Assembly: GCF_030269665.1 (NCBI RefSeq)
Contig: NZ_BSTS01000002.1
Location: forward strand, 124,001 to 188,000
Direction of reading: 5' to 3'
Source of the DNA: Actinomycetospora sp. NBRC 106375
GTDB taxonomy: Bacteria > Actinomycetota > Actinomycetes > Mycobacteriales > Pseudonocardiaceae
DNA: 64,000 nt
Position 1 is the first letter of the stretch, and each line of letters begins with the position of its first letter. Below the pieces are notes generated by a model. The model had not been told where the DNA came from and ran no database searches. It worked only from the letters and a program-made list of their open reading frames with translations. Positions 1-10,731 of the stretch are shown here, piece by piece. Made by a program: the position numbers and the translations under genes.

Positions 1-219
1 GATGACGCCCTCGGCGACCTCGTCGAGGTCGGCGGTGCTCACCCCCGGCCGGGCGGCCTCGGTGACGGCCGCGAGCGCGTCCGCGACCACCAGACCGGCG
101 GCGCGCATCGCCTCGACCTGACCCGGGGTCTTCATCTCCACGAGGCGCCCCCGTACCCGGTCCGCGATGCCACCGACCCCCGCGGAGACGACGTCGGCGA
201 GGCTACGGTTCGGCCCCAC
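1..219 (-). CDS. map: Methionine aminopeptidase, N-terminal part (cut by window edge)
   Basis: Only the first 73 or so codons are present; the gene runs off the left edge. The translation contains VEMKTPGQVEAMRAAG followed by RPGVSTADLDEVAEG, the usual N-terminus of type I methionine aminopeptidase, which removes initiator Met from nascent proteins. The GTG at 219 follows the adk stop codon directly but has no visible ribosome site. An in-frame GTG at 141 has a G-rich stretch just upstream and would give the compact N-terminus seen in many homologues, so the start is uncertain. The secY-adk-map order is the conserved one at the end of the spc region. The metal-binding catalytic residues lie outside the window. 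Confidence 0.85.
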   Translation of the reverse strand, partial: MGPNRSLADVVSAGVGGIADRVRGRLVEMKTPGQVEAMRAAGLVVADALAAVTEAARPGVSTADLDEVAEGVI

Positions 220-777
220 TCAGTCGTCGGGCTCGTCGGCGAGCGCGTCCATCGCCCGGTCGGTGATCTCCTCGACCGACCCGATGGCGTCGACGCGCAC
301 GGCGATGTCCCGGTAGTGCTCGATCAGCGGCTCGGTCTCGGAGCGGTACACGTCCTGACGGTGCCGGATGGTCTCCTCGGTGTCGTCCGAGCGACCGCGG
401 GCCAGGAGCCGCTTCACCAGCTCGTCGTCGTCGACCTCGAAGATCAGGACCGCGTCGAGCCGCTGGCCGAGGTCGCCGAGCACGCTCTCGAGCTCCTGCG
501 CCTGCGCGCTGTTGCGGGGGAAGCCGTCGAGCAGGAACCCCTCCTGCGCGTCGGGCTGGGCGAGCCGGTCCTTCACCATCTTCACCGTGACCTCGTCGGG
601 CACGAGGTCACCGGCGTCGACGTAGCGCTGGGCTTCCTTGCCGAGCTCGGTCTCGTTCTTCATGTTCTCGCGGAAGATGTCGCCGGTGGAGATGTGCGGC
701 GCGTCGAGACGCTCGGCCAGACGCGCAGCCTGCGTTCCCTTGCCCGCGCCCGGCGGGCCCACCAGCACGATCCTCAC
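220..777 (-). CDS. adk: Adenylate kinase (short form)
   Basis: 185 residues, GTG start with GAGGGAG seven bases upstream. It interconverts ATP + AMP and 2 ADP in the cytoplasm. The P-loop [10 protein letters not shown] is at residues 7-16, followed by the AMP-binding STGDIFR segment and the DGFPRN motif. The lid region ([14 protein letters not shown]) has no zinc cysteines and is short, matching the ~181-residue actinobacterial form and not the 214-residue enteric one. It lies between secY and map, 69 bases after the secY stop. Confidence 0.97.
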   Translation of the reverse strand: MRIVLVGPPGAGKGTQAARLAERLDAPHISTGDIFRENMKNETELGKEAQRYVDAGDLVPDEVTVKMVKDRLAQPDAQEGFLLDGFPRNSAQAQELESVLGDLGQRLDAVLIFEVDDDELVKRLLARGRSDDTEETIRHRQDVYRSETEPLIEHYRDIAVRVDAIGSVEEITDRAMDALADEPDD

Positions 778-846
778 TGCGACACTCCCTCGCCCGACAT
801 CCCTGTGGAAGAACTTCCGACCCGCGCCGTCCCGGTGGTGTCCCGG

Positions 847-2166
<1,320 letters not shown>

Positions 2167-2370
2167 TCGGACCTCCAGATGTCGTTCGGCCGCGCCGCCG
2201 ACCGTGGGTCGCGCGGGGGCCGCGTGGTCGCCGACCACACGCTGCGGGGAGGCGGCGGGGTCGGGCCGGGTCTCGTCGAGCTGACCCGGGGCGAGACTAC
2301 ACGGGCACACGCCGAGGGCCCCGGGCCGCTCCTCCACCTCGCGGAGGGCGGCGCCGGGGCCGGCGGGTGA

Positions 2371-2826
2371 CTATTCGACGACGGTCGCGCTGCCGCCCGC
2401 GGCGGACAGCTTCTCGCTCGCCGAGCCCGAGAACGCGTGCGCGCTCACGTGCAGCGCCACCGAGCCGACCTCGCCGGTGCCCAGCACCTTGACGGGGTGG
2501 CCCGGGCGGACGGCGCCGGCGGCCACGAGCTCGGCCGGGCCGACCCCGCCGCCGTCGGGGAACAGGCGCGCCAGGTCGCCGACGTTCACGACCTGCGCGA
2601 CCACCTTGTTGCGGTTGCGGAAGCCCTTGAGCTTCGGCAGACGCATCTGCAGGGGCATCTGGCCGCCCTCGAACGTCGCGGGGACGTTCTTGCGGGCGCC
2701 GGTGCCCTTGGTGCCGCGGCCGGCGGTCTTGCCCTTGGAGGCCTCACCGCGACCCACACGGGTCTTCTCGGTCCTCGACCCCGGCGCCGGACGCAGGTGG
2801 TGCAGCTTGATGGGCGACTCAGCCAT
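2371..2826 (-). CDS. rplO: 50S ribosomal protein L15
   Basis: 151 residues. N-terminal [27 protein letters not shown] and the [16 protein letters not shown] segment identify L15, a late-assembling 23S rRNA-binding protein. The ATG overlaps the end of rpmD by 8 bp, so translation is probably coupled. It is the last ribosomal gene of this run before secY. Confidence 0.97.
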   Translation of the reverse strand: MAESPIKLHHLRPAPGSRTEKTRVGRGEASKGKTAGRGTKGTGARKNVPATFEGGQMPLQMRLPKLKGFRNRNKVVAQVVNVGDLARLFPDGGGVGPAELVAAGAVRPGHPVKVLGTGEVGSVALHVSAHAFSGSASEKLSAAGGSATVVE

Positions 2827-3010
2827 TGCCGGACACCTCCTCCACCGTCACGAGGTGACGGACGGTGTTGATCAGGCCGCGGTTCTGGGGCGTGTCCGGT
2901 CGCACGACGCTCGCGCCGATGCGACGCAGCCCCAGGGTCCGCAGCGTCTCGCGCTGGTTGCGCTTGCCGCCGATCTCCGAGCGGGTCTGCGTGACCTTGA
3001 GGTCCGACAT
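2819..3010 (-). CDS. rpmD: 50S ribosomal protein L30
   Basis: 63 residues beginning [20 protein letters not shown], a complete bacterial L30. The ATG at 3010 overlaps the rpsE stop by one base (TGATG), and its own stop lies within the rplO start region, so the gene is coupled on both sides. Longer in-frame extensions upstream would run through rpsE and are not credible. Confidence 0.96.
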   Translation of the reverse strand: MSDLKVTQTRSEIGGKRNQRETLRTLGLRRIGASVVRPDTPQNRGLINTVRHLVTVEEVSGNG

Positions 3011-3651
3011 CACGCCCCCTGACCGGCGCGGGCCCGCAGCATGCGGGCCGGCGCGACGTCCTCGATCGGCAGGCCACGGCGGGCGGCGACGGCCTCGGGC
3101 ACCTGGAGGGCCTTCAGCGCCGCCACGGTGGCGTGCACGATGTTGATCGCGTTCTGGCTGCCCAGGGACTTGGACAGCACGTCCGCGATCCCCGCGCACT
3201 CCAGCACCGCGCGCACCGGGCCGCCGGCGATGACACCGGTACCGGGGCTGGCGGGGCGCAGCAGGACCACGCCCGCCGCCTCCTCGCCCTGCACGGGGTG
3301 CGTGATGGTGCCGCCGACGCGGGGGACGCGGAAGAAGTTCTTCTTCGCCTCCTCCACGCCCTTCGCGATCGCGGCGGGCACCTCCTTGGCCTTGCCGTAG
3401 CCGACACCGACCATGCCGTCGCCGTCACCGACGACGACGAGCGCGGTGAAGCTGAAGCGCCGGCCGCCCTTGACGACCTTCGCCACGCGGTTGATGGCGA
3501 CGACCCGCTCGAGGTGCGGGGTGCGGTCCTGCGAGCGGTCGCGGCCGCCCTGCTGGCGATCGCGGCCGGCGCTGCCGCCCTGGCGCTCGCCGCCCTGCTG
3601 CCCGGAGCCGGCCGGGCCCTGCTGGCCGTCGCGCCGTGCACGTCCCGGCAT
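3010..3651 (-). CDS. rpsE: 30S ribosomal protein S5
   Basis: 213 residues from ATG 3651, with AAGGA eight bases upstream. The S5 core ([29 protein letters not shown]) starts near residue 47. It is preceded by a Gln/Gly/Arg-rich low-complexity extension longer than in enteric S5, comparable to other actinobacteria. S5 shapes the decoding site and helicase entry on the 30S subunit. A copy of the 27-bp dispersed repeat lies in the gap between rplR and this gene. Confidence 0.97.
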   Translation of the reverse strand: MPGRARRDGQQGPAGSGQQGGERQGGSAGRDRQQGGRDRSQDRTPHLERVVAINRVAKVVKGGRRFSFTALVVVGDGDGMVGVGYGKAKEVPAAIAKGVEEAKKNFFRVPRVGGTITHPVQGEEAAGVVLLRPASPGTGVIAGGPVRAVLECAGIADVLSKSLGSQNAINIVHATVAALKALQVPEAVAARRGLPIEDVAPARMLRARAGQGA

Positions 3652-3698
3652 CAGGAGTTCCTTCCGTTCGTGGTCATCTCGGGGGTGCGGTCCCGACG

Positions 3699-3725
3699 GG
3701 TCGAGCTCCGCTTCGCTGCGTCTCC
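3699..3725 (-). repeat. Dispersed 27-bp repeat, copy A
   Basis: On the plus strand it reads GGTCGAGCTCCGCT, then one T, then CGCTGCGTCTCC. It matches copies at 18300-18326 and 59124-59150 with one or two differences. It starts two bases after the rplR stop in the rplR-rpsE gap. Function unknown. Confidence 0.7.
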
Positions 3726-3727
3726 CA

Positions 3728-4129
3728 TCAGAACTGCAGACCCCCCTCGCGGGCCGCATCCGCGAGCTGCGCGATGCGGCCGTGGTAGCGGCGACCGCCG
3801 CGGTCGAAGACGACCGCGTCGATCCCCTGGTCCTTGGCGCGGGAGGCGACGAGCTGCCCGACCTTGGCGGCCTGGGCCTTCTTGTCGCCCTCCATCCCGC
3901 GCACGTCGGCCTCGAGGGTCGAGGCGTGGGCGAGGGTGTGCCCGGCGATGTCGTCGACGACCTGGGCCGTGATGTGCCGCGTGGAGCGGGTGACGACCAG
4001 GCGGGGCCGCGACGGCGTACCGGCGATCTTCTTGCGCAGCCGGACGTGGCGCCGGGTGCGACCCGCGCGGCGGGTCTCCGACACGTTCTTGCCGAGGTGT
4101 CCGCGTGCCTTCGTCGTTGTCTCTGCCAT
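3728..4129 (-). CDS. rplR: 50S ribosomal protein L18
   Basis: 133 residues from the ATG at 4129, which overlaps the rplF stop by one base (GTGATG; a GTG at 4132 is an alternative start). The sequence has the L18 5S rRNA-binding features: [34 protein letters not shown] and the C-terminal [19 protein letters not shown]. It binds 5S rRNA in the central protuberance with L5. Confidence 0.97.
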   Translation of the reverse strand: MAETTTKARGHLGKNVSETRRAGRTRRHVRLRKKIAGTPSRPRLVVTRSTRHITAQVVDDIAGHTLAHASTLEADVRGMEGDKKAQAAKVGQLVASRAKDQGIDAVVFDRGGRRYHGRIAQLADAAREGGLQF

Positions 4130-4665
4130 CACTTGCCCGTCTTCCCGACCTTGCGGCGGATCTGCTCGCCGGCGTAGCGGACGCCCTTGCCCTTGTACGG
4201 GTCGGGACGGCGCAGCCAGCGGATGTTGGCGGCCACCTGGCCGACCAGCTGCTTGTCGATGCCCTGCACGGAGAACCGCGTGGGGCTCTCGACCGCGAAC
4301 GTGATGCCGTCCGGCGGAGCGATCTTCACCGGGTGGCTGAAGCCCAGCGCGAACTCGAGATCCGAGCCGCGCAGCTGGACGCGGTAGCCGACGCCGTGGA
4401 TCTCGAGCTTGCGCTCGTAACCCTGGGAGACGCCCTGCACGAGGTTGTTCAGCAGCGAGCGCGACAGGCCGTGCAGCGCACGGCTCTCGCGCTCGTCGTC
4501 GGGGCGCTGCACCGAGAGCACGCCGTCGTCGAGCGAGACCATGATGGGCTCGTCGACCTGGTGGCTCAGGGTGCCCTTCGGGCCCTTGACCGTGACGTTC
4601 TGCCCGTCGACGGTGACGTCGACGCCCGACGGCACGGTGATCGGGGCCTTGCCGATGCGTGACAT
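4129..4665 (-). CDS. rplF: 50S ribosomal protein L6
   Basis: 178 residues, [17 protein letters not shown] at the N-terminus and the C-terminal [16 protein letters not shown] motif that contacts 23S rRNA near the sarcin-ricin loop. Length and both L6 repeats are normal. Starts 19 bases after the rpsH stop. Confidence 0.98.
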   Translation of the reverse strand: MSRIGKAPITVPSGVDVTVDGQNVTVKGPKGTLSHQVDEPIMVSLDDGVLSVQRPDDERESRALHGLSRSLLNNLVQGVSQGYERKLEIHGVGYRVQLRGSDLEFALGFSHPVKIAPPDGITFAVESPTRFSVQGIDKQLVGQVAANIRWLRRPDPYKGKGVRYAGEQIRRKVGKTGK

Positions 4666-4684
4666 GGTTCGGTTCCCCTTCCCG

Positions 4685-5083
4685 CTACCAGACGAAGGCG
4701 AGGACTTCCCCGCCCATCCGTCGCTGGTGGGCCTGGCGGTCGGTCAGCAGGCCCGAGGACGTCGAGATGATCGCGACGCCGAGGCCGCCGAGCACCCGCG
4801 GGAGCTCGTTGGACTTCGCGTAGACCCGCAGGCCGGGCTTGGAGACCCGCTTGATGCCGGCGATGCTGCGCTCGCGGTTGGGGCCGTACTTGAGGTCGAC
4901 CACGAGGGACTGGCCCACCGTCGCCGCCTCGGTGCGGTACCCGGCGATGTAGCCCTGGTCGAGCAGGACCTGCGCCACGTGGGTCTTGAGCTTGCTGTGC
5001 GGCATGGTCGCGCTCTCGTGGAACGCCGAGTTGGCGTTCCGGATGCGCGTGAGCATGTCCGCGATCGGGTCGGTCATCGTCAT
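4685..5083 (-). CDS. rpsH: 30S ribosomal protein S8
   Basis: 132 residues, [20 protein letters not shown] at the N-terminus and [24 protein letters not shown] at the C-terminus, a standard S8. In E. coli S8 is the translational repressor of the spc operon; whether that holds here is not shown. The ATG at 5083 forms an ATGA overlap with the end of the small ORF at 5080-5328. A GAGGAAGGTGA Shine-Dalgarno-like stretch lies inside that ORF about ten bases upstream. Confidence 0.97.
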   Translation of the reverse strand: MTMTDPIADMLTRIRNANSAFHESATMPHSKLKTHVAQVLLDQGYIAGYRTEAATVGQSLVVDLKYGPNRERSIAGIKRVSKPGLRVYAKSNELPRVLGGLGVAIISTSSGLLTDRQAHQRRMGGEVLAFVW

Positions 5084-5328
5084 GACCAGGTCACCTTCCT
5101 CGCCGTGGTTCCCCGGGTGGCGCGCAGAGAGGTCCTGCGGACGCTCCCGATGGCGGGCCTGCGGCGTGTGGAGCTGCTGTCAGCGGTGGGTCGGGTGCGC
5201 GGGGCCGGTGTCCCGTCGAGCAGGTACTCGCGGTGGGCCACGCGCTGGATGAGGCGCAGGAGCTCGGGGGAGATGGCCTCCCCTTCGAGCGGCGCGTCCT
5301 CGAGCGGCTGGGCGTTCTCGTCGCTCAC
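5080..5328 (-). CDS. Small uncharacterised protein coupled between rpsN and rpsH
   Basis: 82 codons from a GTG that overlaps the rpsN stop as GTGA; its own TGA overlaps the rpsH start as ATGA. The two 4-bp couplings match the style of real genes in this operon. The first ~40 codons have almost pure G/C third positions and encode an acidic, helix-prone stretch ([20 protein letters not shown] near residues 20-39). The C-terminal half is Arg/Ser/Thr-rich with weaker codon bias. I recognise no family, and the canonical spc operon has no gene here. It may be a genuine lineage-specific protein or a translated spacer that keeps rpsH coupled to rpsN. Confidence 0.5.
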   Translation of the reverse strand: MSDENAQPLEDAPLEGEAISPELLRLIQRVAHREYLLDGTPAPRTRPTADSSSTRRRPAIGSVRRTSLRATRGTTARKVTWS

Positions 5329-5510
5329 CAGGACGCCTTGCTCACGCCCGGGAGCTCGCCCCGGTGCGCCATCTCGCGCAGGCAGACGCGGCAGAGCCCG
5401 AACTTGCGCAGCACGGCGCGGGCCCGCCCGCAGCGGTTGCAGCGGGTGTAGCCGCGCACCGCGAACTTCGGCTTGCGCGCCGCCTTGTTGACCAGTGCCT
5501 TCTTCGCCAT
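5325..5510 (-). CDS. rpsN: 30S ribosomal protein S14, zinc type (type Z)
   Basis: 61 residues with a four-cysteine zinc ribbon: C24-x2-C27 and C40-x2-C43 ([13 protein letters not shown]...GLCRVC). This is the short C+ form found in the spc operon of actinobacteria. The zinc-independent paralogue is not in this window. Its stop overlaps the start of the small ORF at 5080-5328. Confidence 0.98.
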   Translation of the reverse strand: MAKKALVNKAARKPKFAVRGYTRCNRCGRARAVLRKFGLCRVCLREMAHRGELPGVSKASW

Positions 5511-5511
5511 C

Positions 5512-6120
5512 TCAGTTCTCCCTGAACGGGAAGCCGAGCTGACGGAGCAGCGCCCGGCCCTCCTCGTCGGTCGTCGCGGAGGTGACCACGGTGATGTCCA
5601 TCCCCCGCGGCCGGTCGATCGAGTCCTGGTCGATCTCGTGGAACATCGTCTGGTCGGTCAGACCGAACGTGTAGTTGCCCGAGCCGTCGAACTGCTTGGG
5701 CGACAGCCCGCGGAAGTCGCGGATGCGCGGCAGGCCGATGGTCAGCAGGCGGTCCAGGAACTCCCACATCCGCGCACCCCGCAGGGTGGTGCGGGCGCCG
5801 ATCGGCATGCCCTCGCGCAGCTTGAACTGCGCGATCGACTTGCGGGCCCGGCGGATCTCGGGCTTCTGGCCGGCGATGAGGGTGAGGTCGCGGACCGCGC
5901 CCTCCATGAGCTTGGAGTCGCGGGCGGCCTCGCCCACGCCCATGTTCACGACGACCTTGACCACACCCGGGATCAGCATCGGGTTCGCGTAGCCGAACTC
6001 CTCGTTGAGGGCCGGCTTGATCGCGTCGTGGTAGCGCTGCTTGAGGCGCGGGCGGTTCTGAGGGGCCGGCTCCGCTCCGCTGCGCGTCCCGTTCGCCGCG
6101 GGAGCTTCGGTGCTGGTCAC
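5512..6120 (-). CDS. rplE: 50S ribosomal protein L5
   Basis: 202 residues. The core starts near residue 25 ([21 protein letters not shown]) and contains [17 protein letters not shown] and [12 protein letters not shown]. The N-terminal ~24 residues are an extra Ala/Pro-rich stretch. Part of it ([10 protein letters not shown]) is encoded by 16 bases identical to the 27-bp repeat found elsewhere in the window (6069-6084). L5 binds 5S rRNA and contacts P-site tRNA. It overlaps rplX by 4 bp. Confidence 0.97.
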   Translation of the reverse strand: MTSTEAPAANGTRSGAEPAPQNRPRLKQRYHDAIKPALNEEFGYANPMLIPGVVKVVVNMGVGEAARDSKLMEGAVRDLTLIAGQKPEIRRARKSIAQFKLREGMPIGARTTLRGARMWEFLDRLLTIGLPRIRDFRGLSPKQFDGSGNYTFGLTDQTMFHEIDQDSIDRPRGMDITVVTSATTDEEGRALLRQLGFPFREN

Positions 6121-6440
6121 GAGAGGTCCTTCCCGCTGCGGCGCGCGATGCGCACGCGCTTCGACTCACCCTCGCCGCCGGCGCGGACGCCGACGCGGGT
6201 CGGCTTGCCGTCGGGGTCGACCACCATGACGTTCGAGACGTGGATCGCCGCTTCCTGCGTGACGATCCCGCCGCTCTGCGCGCCGCGCTGGTTGGCCGAC
6301 TGGGCGGTGTGCTTCTTGATCCGGTTGACGCCCTCGACGAGCACGCGCTCGCGGTCGGGGTAGGCCTGGATGACCTTGCCCTTGGCGCCCTTGTCCTTGC
6401 CGGCGATGACGACGACCGTGTCGCCCTTCTTGACCTTCAT
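6117..6440 (-). CDS. rplX: 50S ribosomal protein L24
   Basis: 107 residues, [23 protein letters not shown] at the N-terminus (KOW motif), an early 23S rRNA assembly protein. It starts three bases after rplN and overlaps rplE by 4 bp. Confidence 0.97.
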   Translation of the reverse strand: MKVKKGDTVVVIAGKDKGAKGKVIQAYPDRERVLVEGVNRIKKHTAQSANQRGAQSGGIVTQEAAIHVSNVMVVDPDGKPTRVGVRAGGEGESKRVRIARRSGKDLS

Positions 6441-6443
6441 CTG

Positions 6444-6812
6444 CTACAGCACCTCCGGCGCGAGCGAGATGATCCGCATGAACCGCTTGTCGCGCAGCTC
6501 GCGACCCACCGGGCCGAAGATGCGGGTCCCGCGGGGCTCACGGTCGTTCTTGATGATCACGGCGGCGTTCTCGTCGAACTTGATGTACGAGCCGTCGGGA
6601 CGGCGCTTCTCCTTGCGGGTGCGCACGACGACGGCCTTGACGACGTCACCGCGCTTCACGCCGGAGGCCGGGATGGCCTCCTTGACGGTCGCCACGATGA
6701 CGTCCCCGATCCCCGCGTAGCGCCGGGACGAGCCACCGAGCACGCGGATGCACAGGATTTCCCTGGCTCCCGTGTTGTCGGCGACCCGGAGGCGCGACTC
6801 CTGCTGGATCAC
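6444..6812 (-). CDS. rplN: 50S ribosomal protein L14
   Basis: 122 residues, normal length, GTG start ([20 protein letters not shown]). It forms intersubunit bridges and is the first gene of the classical spc operon. It is separated from rpsQ by 85 bases containing a hairpin (6873-6892), so it may have a separate transcription or processing point. Confidence 0.98.
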   Translation of the reverse strand: MIQQESRLRVADNTGAREILCIRVLGGSSRRYAGIGDVIVATVKEAIPASGVKRGDVVKAVVVRTRKEKRRPDGSYIKFDENAAVIIKNDREPRGTRIFGPVGRELRDKRFMRIISLAPEVL

Positions 6813-6872
6813 TGCTTCTCTCCTGACCTACCCGCACGCGGCGGATGGTTTCCGGCTCTGTTCATGGGGTTT

Positions 6873-6892
6873 CTCGGGGGCGGAGCCCCGAG
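6873..6892 (-). terminator. Hairpin at the S10/spc operon boundary
   Basis: CTCGGGG (6873-6879) pairs with CCCCGAG (6886-6892) around a GCGGAG loop, five bases beyond the rpsQ stop. There is no T-tract. Position suggests an attenuator, processing site or stability element at the rpsQ-rplN junction. The core GGGGCGGAGCCCC recurs after rpoB (22329-22351). Confidence 0.5.
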
Positions 6893-6897
6893 GGTGA

Positions 6898-7287
6898 CTA
6901 CTTGGCCTTCTCGAGGATCTGGACCAGGCGCCACCGCTTGGTGGCCGACAGCGGCCGGGTCTCCATGAGGAGCACGCGGTCGCCGGGGCCGGCGGTGTTC
7001 TCCTCGTCGTGCGCCTTGACCTTCTTCGTGCGCCGGATGACCTTCGAGTAGCGCGGGTGCTTCACCCGGTCCTCGAGGCTGACGACGATGGTCTTGGCCA
7101 TCTTGTCGGAGACGACCAGGCCCTCACGCACCTTGCGCAGGCCGCGGTCGTCGTTGCGCTCCGACGCCGGGCTCTGCTGGGCGTTCTCGCCCTGCTTGAC
7201 CTCGGCGCGGACCTGCTCCTGCTCGTCACGCTCCGGGGCCGTCGCCCCCGAGCTGGACGGAGTCGTCGATTCTGGGGTCTCGCTCAT
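6898..7287 (-). CDS. rpsQ: 30S ribosomal protein S17
   Basis: 129 residues. The S17 core ([22 protein letters not shown]...[14 protein letters not shown]) starts near residue 48. The first ~47 residues are an acidic, Ser/Thr/Gln-rich disordered extension. Actinobacterial S17 is often extended, but in M. tuberculosis that extension is Lys/Ala-rich, unlike this acidic one. The ATG overlaps the rpmC stop by 4 bp. Confidence 0.97.
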   Translation of the reverse strand: MSETPESTTPSSSGATAPERDEQEQVRAEVKQGENAQQSPASERNDDRGLRKVREGLVVSDKMAKTIVVSLEDRVKHPRYSKVIRRTKKVKAHDEENTAGPGDRVLLMETRPLSATKRWRLVQILEKAK

Positions 7288-7520
7288 GCCGCTCCCTCCT
7301 CATCGGGGGCGACCGACAGGCCGAGCTCACGCTCGCGCATCACCGTGTAGATGCGCGCGATGTCGTGACGCACGGTCCGCAGTCGACGGTTGTTGTCCAG
7401 CTGCCCGGTGGCCATCTGGAACCGGAGGTTGAACAGCTCCGCCTTGGCCTCGCGGGCCCGGGCGACGAGCTCTTCTCCGGTCAGCTCGCGCAGCTCACTG
7501 GCGGGGGTGCCGGCGGCCAT
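7284..7520 (-). CDS. rpmC: 50S ribosomal protein L29
   Basis: 78 residues: [42 protein letters not shown] is the typical two-helix L29, located at the peptide exit tunnel. It overlaps rplP by one base (TGATG) and rpsQ by four. Confidence 0.97.
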   Translation of the reverse strand: MAAGTPASELRELTGEELVARAREAKAELFNLRFQMATGQLDNNRRLRTVRHDIARIYTVMRERELGLSVAPDEEGAA

Positions 7521-7936
7521 CAGAACGTCTCCTCACGGCTCACGATGCGGCAGCGCATCGGCAGCTTGTGCTGCGCGCGGCGCAGCGCCTCGCGGGCCGT
7601 GGCCTCGTTGGGGTAGCTCATCTCGAACATGACCCGGCCCGGCTTCACGTTCGCCACCCACTTCTCGGGCGAGCCCTTGCCGGAGCCCATGCGGGTCTCG
7701 GCGGGCTTCTTGGTCAGCGGCCGGTCCGGGAAGATGTTGATCCACACCTTGCCGCCACGACGGATGTGCCGCGTGATGGCGATACGGGCCGACTCGATCT
7801 GCCGGTTGGTGACGTAGGCGTGCTCCAGGGCCTGGATGCCGTAGTCGCCGAAGGACATCTGGGTGCCGCCCTTGGCGGCGCCCGTCCGGTCCGGCCGGTG
7901 CTGCTTGCGGTACTTGACCTTGCGGGGGATCAGCAT
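7520..7936 (-). CDS. rplP: 50S ribosomal protein L16
   Basis: 138 residues from ATG 7936 ([20 protein letters not shown]). L16 organises the A-site region of the 50S subunit. The longer frame upstream lies inside rpsC and is not used. It starts four bases after the rpsC stop. Confidence 0.98.
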   Translation of the reverse strand: MLIPRKVKYRKQHRPDRTGAAKGGTQMSFGDYGIQALEHAYVTNRQIESARIAITRHIRRGGKVWINIFPDRPLTKKPAETRMGSGKGSPEKWVANVKPGRVMFEMSYPNEATAREALRRAQHKLPMRCRIVSREETF

Positions 7937-7940
7937 GGCT

Positions 7941-8810
7941 CTAGGACTCCGTCTGCGTGGTCGCCTCGGGGGCGGCGCCGGCGGGGGCCCCGCCCGTGCT
8001 GGCACCGGCAGCCGCCTGCTCCGCCGCCGCGCGCCCGGCCTCGGTGCTCGTGCCGGTGGTGCCGGACGAGCCGGACCGACGGCCACGGGGACGGTCGCCA
8101 CCACCACCGCGGCCACCACGGCCGCCGCGCGGGTCGCGGGTCGCGGCGTCGAGCGCGGCCTGGCGCTCGGACTCGCGCTTGCCGCCGACGACGTCGCCCT
8201 TGTAGATCCAGACCTTCACGCCGATGCGGCCGAAGTTGGTCCGGGCCTCGAACAGGCCGTAGTCGATCTCCGCGCGGAGCGTGTGCAGCGGCACCCGCCC
8301 CTCGCGGTAGAACTCGGAGCGCGACATCTCGGCGCCGCCGAGCCGGCCGGAGCACTGCACCCGGATGCCCTTCACGCCGGGCGAGCGCATGGCCGACTGC
8401 ATGGCCTTGCGCATCGCGCGCCGGAAGGACACGCGGTTGGACAGCTGCTCGGCCACGCCCTGCGCGACGAGCTGCGCGTCCGCCTCGGCGCCCTTGACCT
8501 CGAGGATGTTGAGCTGGACCTGCTTGCCGGTCAGCTTCTCGAGGTTGCCCCGCAGGCGGTCGGCCTCGGCGCCGCGGCGGCCGATGACGATGCCCGGGCG
8601 GGCGGTGTGGATGTCGACGCGCACGCGGTCACGGGTGCGCTCGATCTCGACCTTGGAGATGCCGGCCCGCTCCATGCCCTTGGAGAGCATGCGGCGGATC
8701 TTCACGTCCTCGGCGACGTAGTCGGCGTACTGCTTGTCGGCGTACCAGCGCGACTTCCAGTCGGTGGTGATGCCGAGGCGGAAGCCGTGCGGGTTGATCT
8801 TCTGGCCCAT
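7941..8810 (-). CDS. rpsC: 30S ribosomal protein S3
   Basis: 289 residues. KH domain motif [13 protein letters not shown] and the S3 C-terminal domain ([21 protein letters not shown]) are intact up to about residue 215. The last ~70 residues form a Gly/Arg ([19 protein letters not shown]) then Ala/Thr/Glu-rich tail, typical in kind for high-GC actinobacteria. S3 lines the mRNA entry channel. The ATG overlaps the rplV stop by one base. Confidence 0.97.
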   Translation of the reverse strand: MGQKINPHGFRLGITTDWKSRWYADKQYADYVAEDVKIRRMLSKGMERAGISKVEIERTRDRVRVDIHTARPGIVIGRRGAEADRLRGNLEKLTGKQVQLNILEVKGAEADAQLVAQGVAEQLSNRVSFRRAMRKAMQSAMRSPGVKGIRVQCSGRLGGAEMSRSEFYREGRVPLHTLRAEIDYGLFEARTNFGRIGVKVWIYKGDVVGGKRESERQAALDAATRDPRGGRGGRGGGGDRPRGRRSGSSGTTGTSTEAGRAAAEQAAAGASTGGAPAGAAPEATTQTES

Positions 8811-9220
8811 CAGCGGCCACTCCTCTTCGCGCGCGACCGGCCGCCCTGCGCCGGGGCCACCTCGGTGACCTCGACGTAGATGTGGCTGGTCCGCTTCCGG
8901 ATGCGGTACGCCCGGCCCTGCGCGCGGGGCTGGAACCGCTTCATGGTCGGACCCTCGTCCACGGTGATCGTGGAGATCACCAGGTTCGCGGAGTCCAGGT
9001 CGAAGTTGTTCTCGGCGTTGGCCACCGCGCTCGCGACGAGCTTGGCGACCGGGCGGGCCGCCTTGAGCTCGGCGAACTCCAGCACCGAGGCGGCCTGGCC
9101 GACGGGCATGCCGCGCACCAGGTCCACCACGCGGCGGACCTTCATCGGCGACATGCGCACGTAGCGCGCCCGCGCGACGGCCCCGCGGGGGGCCGTGGCG
9201 GTGTCGGCTGCTGCGGTCAT
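8810..9220 (-). CDS. rplV: 50S ribosomal protein L22
   Basis: 136 residues; [25 protein letters not shown] and the C-terminal beta-hairpin [21 protein letters not shown], which reaches into the exit tunnel, are intact. It follows rpsS after a 55-base gap. Confidence 0.98.
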   Translation of the reverse strand: MTAAADTATAPRGAVARARYVRMSPMKVRRVVDLVRGMPVGQAASVLEFAELKAARPVAKLVASAVANAENNFDLDSANLVISTITVDEGPTMKRFQPRAQGRAYRIRKRTSHIYVEVTEVAPAQGGRSRAKRSGR

Positions 9221-9275
9221 TCGGACGTACCTTCCTTGTCTCGAGCCATGGGGGGTCCCGCGCTCTCGCCGTCGC

Positions 9276-9557
9276 CTAGCGGCGACGGGAGCGGCGGTCC
9301 TCCTTGACGTGCCCGCGGAACGTGCGGGTCGGGGCGAACTCGCCGAGCTTGTGCCCGACCATGGACTCCGAGACGAACACCGGGACGTGCTTGCGCCCGT
9401 CGTGCACGGCCAGCGTGTGGCCGATCATGTCCGGAATGATCGTCGATCGCCGGGACCAGGTCCGGATGACGGTCTTGCGGTTGGCCTCGTTGAGCGCGTC
9501 CACCTTCTTGAGCAGGTGGTCGTCGACGAACGGGCCCTTCTTGAGACTGCGTGGCAT
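9276..9557 (-). CDS. rpsS: 30S ribosomal protein S19
   Basis: 93 residues, [20 protein letters not shown] at the start and [16 protein letters not shown] near the end. Normal length. It binds the head of the 30S subunit with S13. Confidence 0.98.
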   Translation of the reverse strand: MPRSLKKGPFVDDHLLKKVDALNEANRKTVIRTWSRRSTIIPDMIGHTLAVHDGRKHVPVFVSESMVGHKLGEFAPTRTFRGHVKEDRRSRRR

Positions 9558-9580
9558 CGCTTCGCTCCCTCCTGCTCTCG

Positions 9581-10423
9581 TCAGCGCTTCTTCTTGCCCT
9601 TGCCGGTGCGGCGGCGACGCACGATCATGCGGTCGCTCTCCTTCCGGCTCCGGGTGCGGCCCTCGGGGGTGCCGGCGGGGTTGACCGGGTGGCGACCGCC
9701 GGAGGTCTTGCCCTCACCACCGCCGTGCGGGTGGTCGACCGGGTTCATGACGACGCCGCGGACGGTGGGGCGCTTGCCCCGCCAGCGGTTGCGGCCCGCC
9801 TTGCCCCAGTTGATGTTCGAGTGCTCGGCGTTGCCGACCTCGCCGATGGTGGCGCGGCAGCGGACGTCGACGTTGCGGATCTCGCCCGAGGGCATCCGCA
9901 GCTGGGCGTACGGGCCGTCCTTGGCCACCAGCTGCACGCGGGCGCCCGCCGAGCGGGCGATCTTCGCGCCGCCGCCGGGGCGGAGCTCGATCGCGTGGAT
10001 CACCGTGCCGGTGGGGATGTTGCGCATCGGCAGGTTGTTGCCCGGCTTGATGTCGGACTTGGGGCCGGCCTCGACCGTGTCGCCCTGGCCCAGACGCTCC
10101 GGCGCGATGATGTAGCGCTTCTCGCCGTCGGCGTAGTGCAGCAGGGCAATGCGGGCGCTGCGGTTGGGGTCGTACTCGATGTGCGCGACCTTGGCCGGCA
10201 CGCCGTCCTTGTCGTTGCGACGGAAGTCGATGAGCCGGTACGCCCGCTTGTGGCCGCCGCCCTGGTGTCGGGTGGTGATGCGCCCGTGGACGTTGCGGCC
10301 GCCCTTGTTGTGCAGCGGACGGACCAGCGACTTCTCGGGGTGGTCGCGCGTGATCTCGGCGAAGTCCGAGACGCTCGCGCCGCGCCGCCCGGCGGTCGTC
10401 GGCTTGTACCTGCGGATTCCCAT
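9581..10423 (-). CDS. rplB: 50S ribosomal protein L2
   Basis: 280 residues. The peptidyl-transferase-proximal motif [21 protein letters not shown] is intact, including the conserved histidine of PHGGGEG. It starts two bases after the rplW stop. Confidence 0.98.
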   Translation of the reverse strand: MGIRRYKPTTAGRRGASVSDFAEITRDHPEKSLVRPLHNKGGRNVHGRITTRHQGGGHKRAYRLIDFRRNDKDGVPAKVAHIEYDPNRSARIALLHYADGEKRYIIAPERLGQGDTVEAGPKSDIKPGNNLPMRNIPTGTVIHAIELRPGGGAKIARSAGARVQLVAKDGPYAQLRMPSGEIRNVDVRCRATIGEVGNAEHSNINWGKAGRNRWRGKRPTVRGVVMNPVDHPHGGGEGKTSGGRHPVNPAGTPEGRTRSRKESDRMIVRRRRTGKGKKKR

Positions 10424-10425
10424 GG

Positions 10426-10731
10426 TCAGCTCCCTGCCCCGGGTGCGCCGAAGACGTCGATGGTCCGGCTCTCGGGCGTCACCGTCACGACCGCGCGCTT
10501 GGTGTCCTTGCGCTTGCCGAAGCCGCGGCGGGAGCGCTTGCGCTTGCCCTCGCGGTTCAGCGTGTTCACGCTGGCCACCTGCACGTCGAAGATCTCCTGG
10601 ACGGCGATCTTGATCTGCGTCTTGTTCGCGTCCGGGCGCACCAGGAACGTGTACTGGCGCTCCTCGAGCAGGCCGTAGCTCTTCTCGGAGATGACCGGCG
10701 CGATGATCACGTCTCGCGGGTCGGTGATCAC
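10426..10731 (-). CDS. rplW: 50S ribosomal protein L23
   Basis: 101 residues, GTG start overlapping the rplD stop (GTGA). [26 protein letters not shown] is the L23 N-terminus; the protein is the docking site for trigger factor and SRP at the tunnel exit. Confidence 0.98.
   Translation of the reverse strand: MITDPRDVIIAPVISEKSYGLLEERQYTFLVRPDANKTQIKIAVQEIFDVQVASVNTLNREGKRKRSRRGFGKRKDTKRAVVTVTPESRTIDVFGAPGAGS

Noticed and set aside
2167-2337. N-terminal extension of SecY by 57 residues
   Set aside because: Pro/Arg/Gly-rich with no similarity to SecY; the GTG at 2166 has a GGAGGT site and gives the normal N-terminus.
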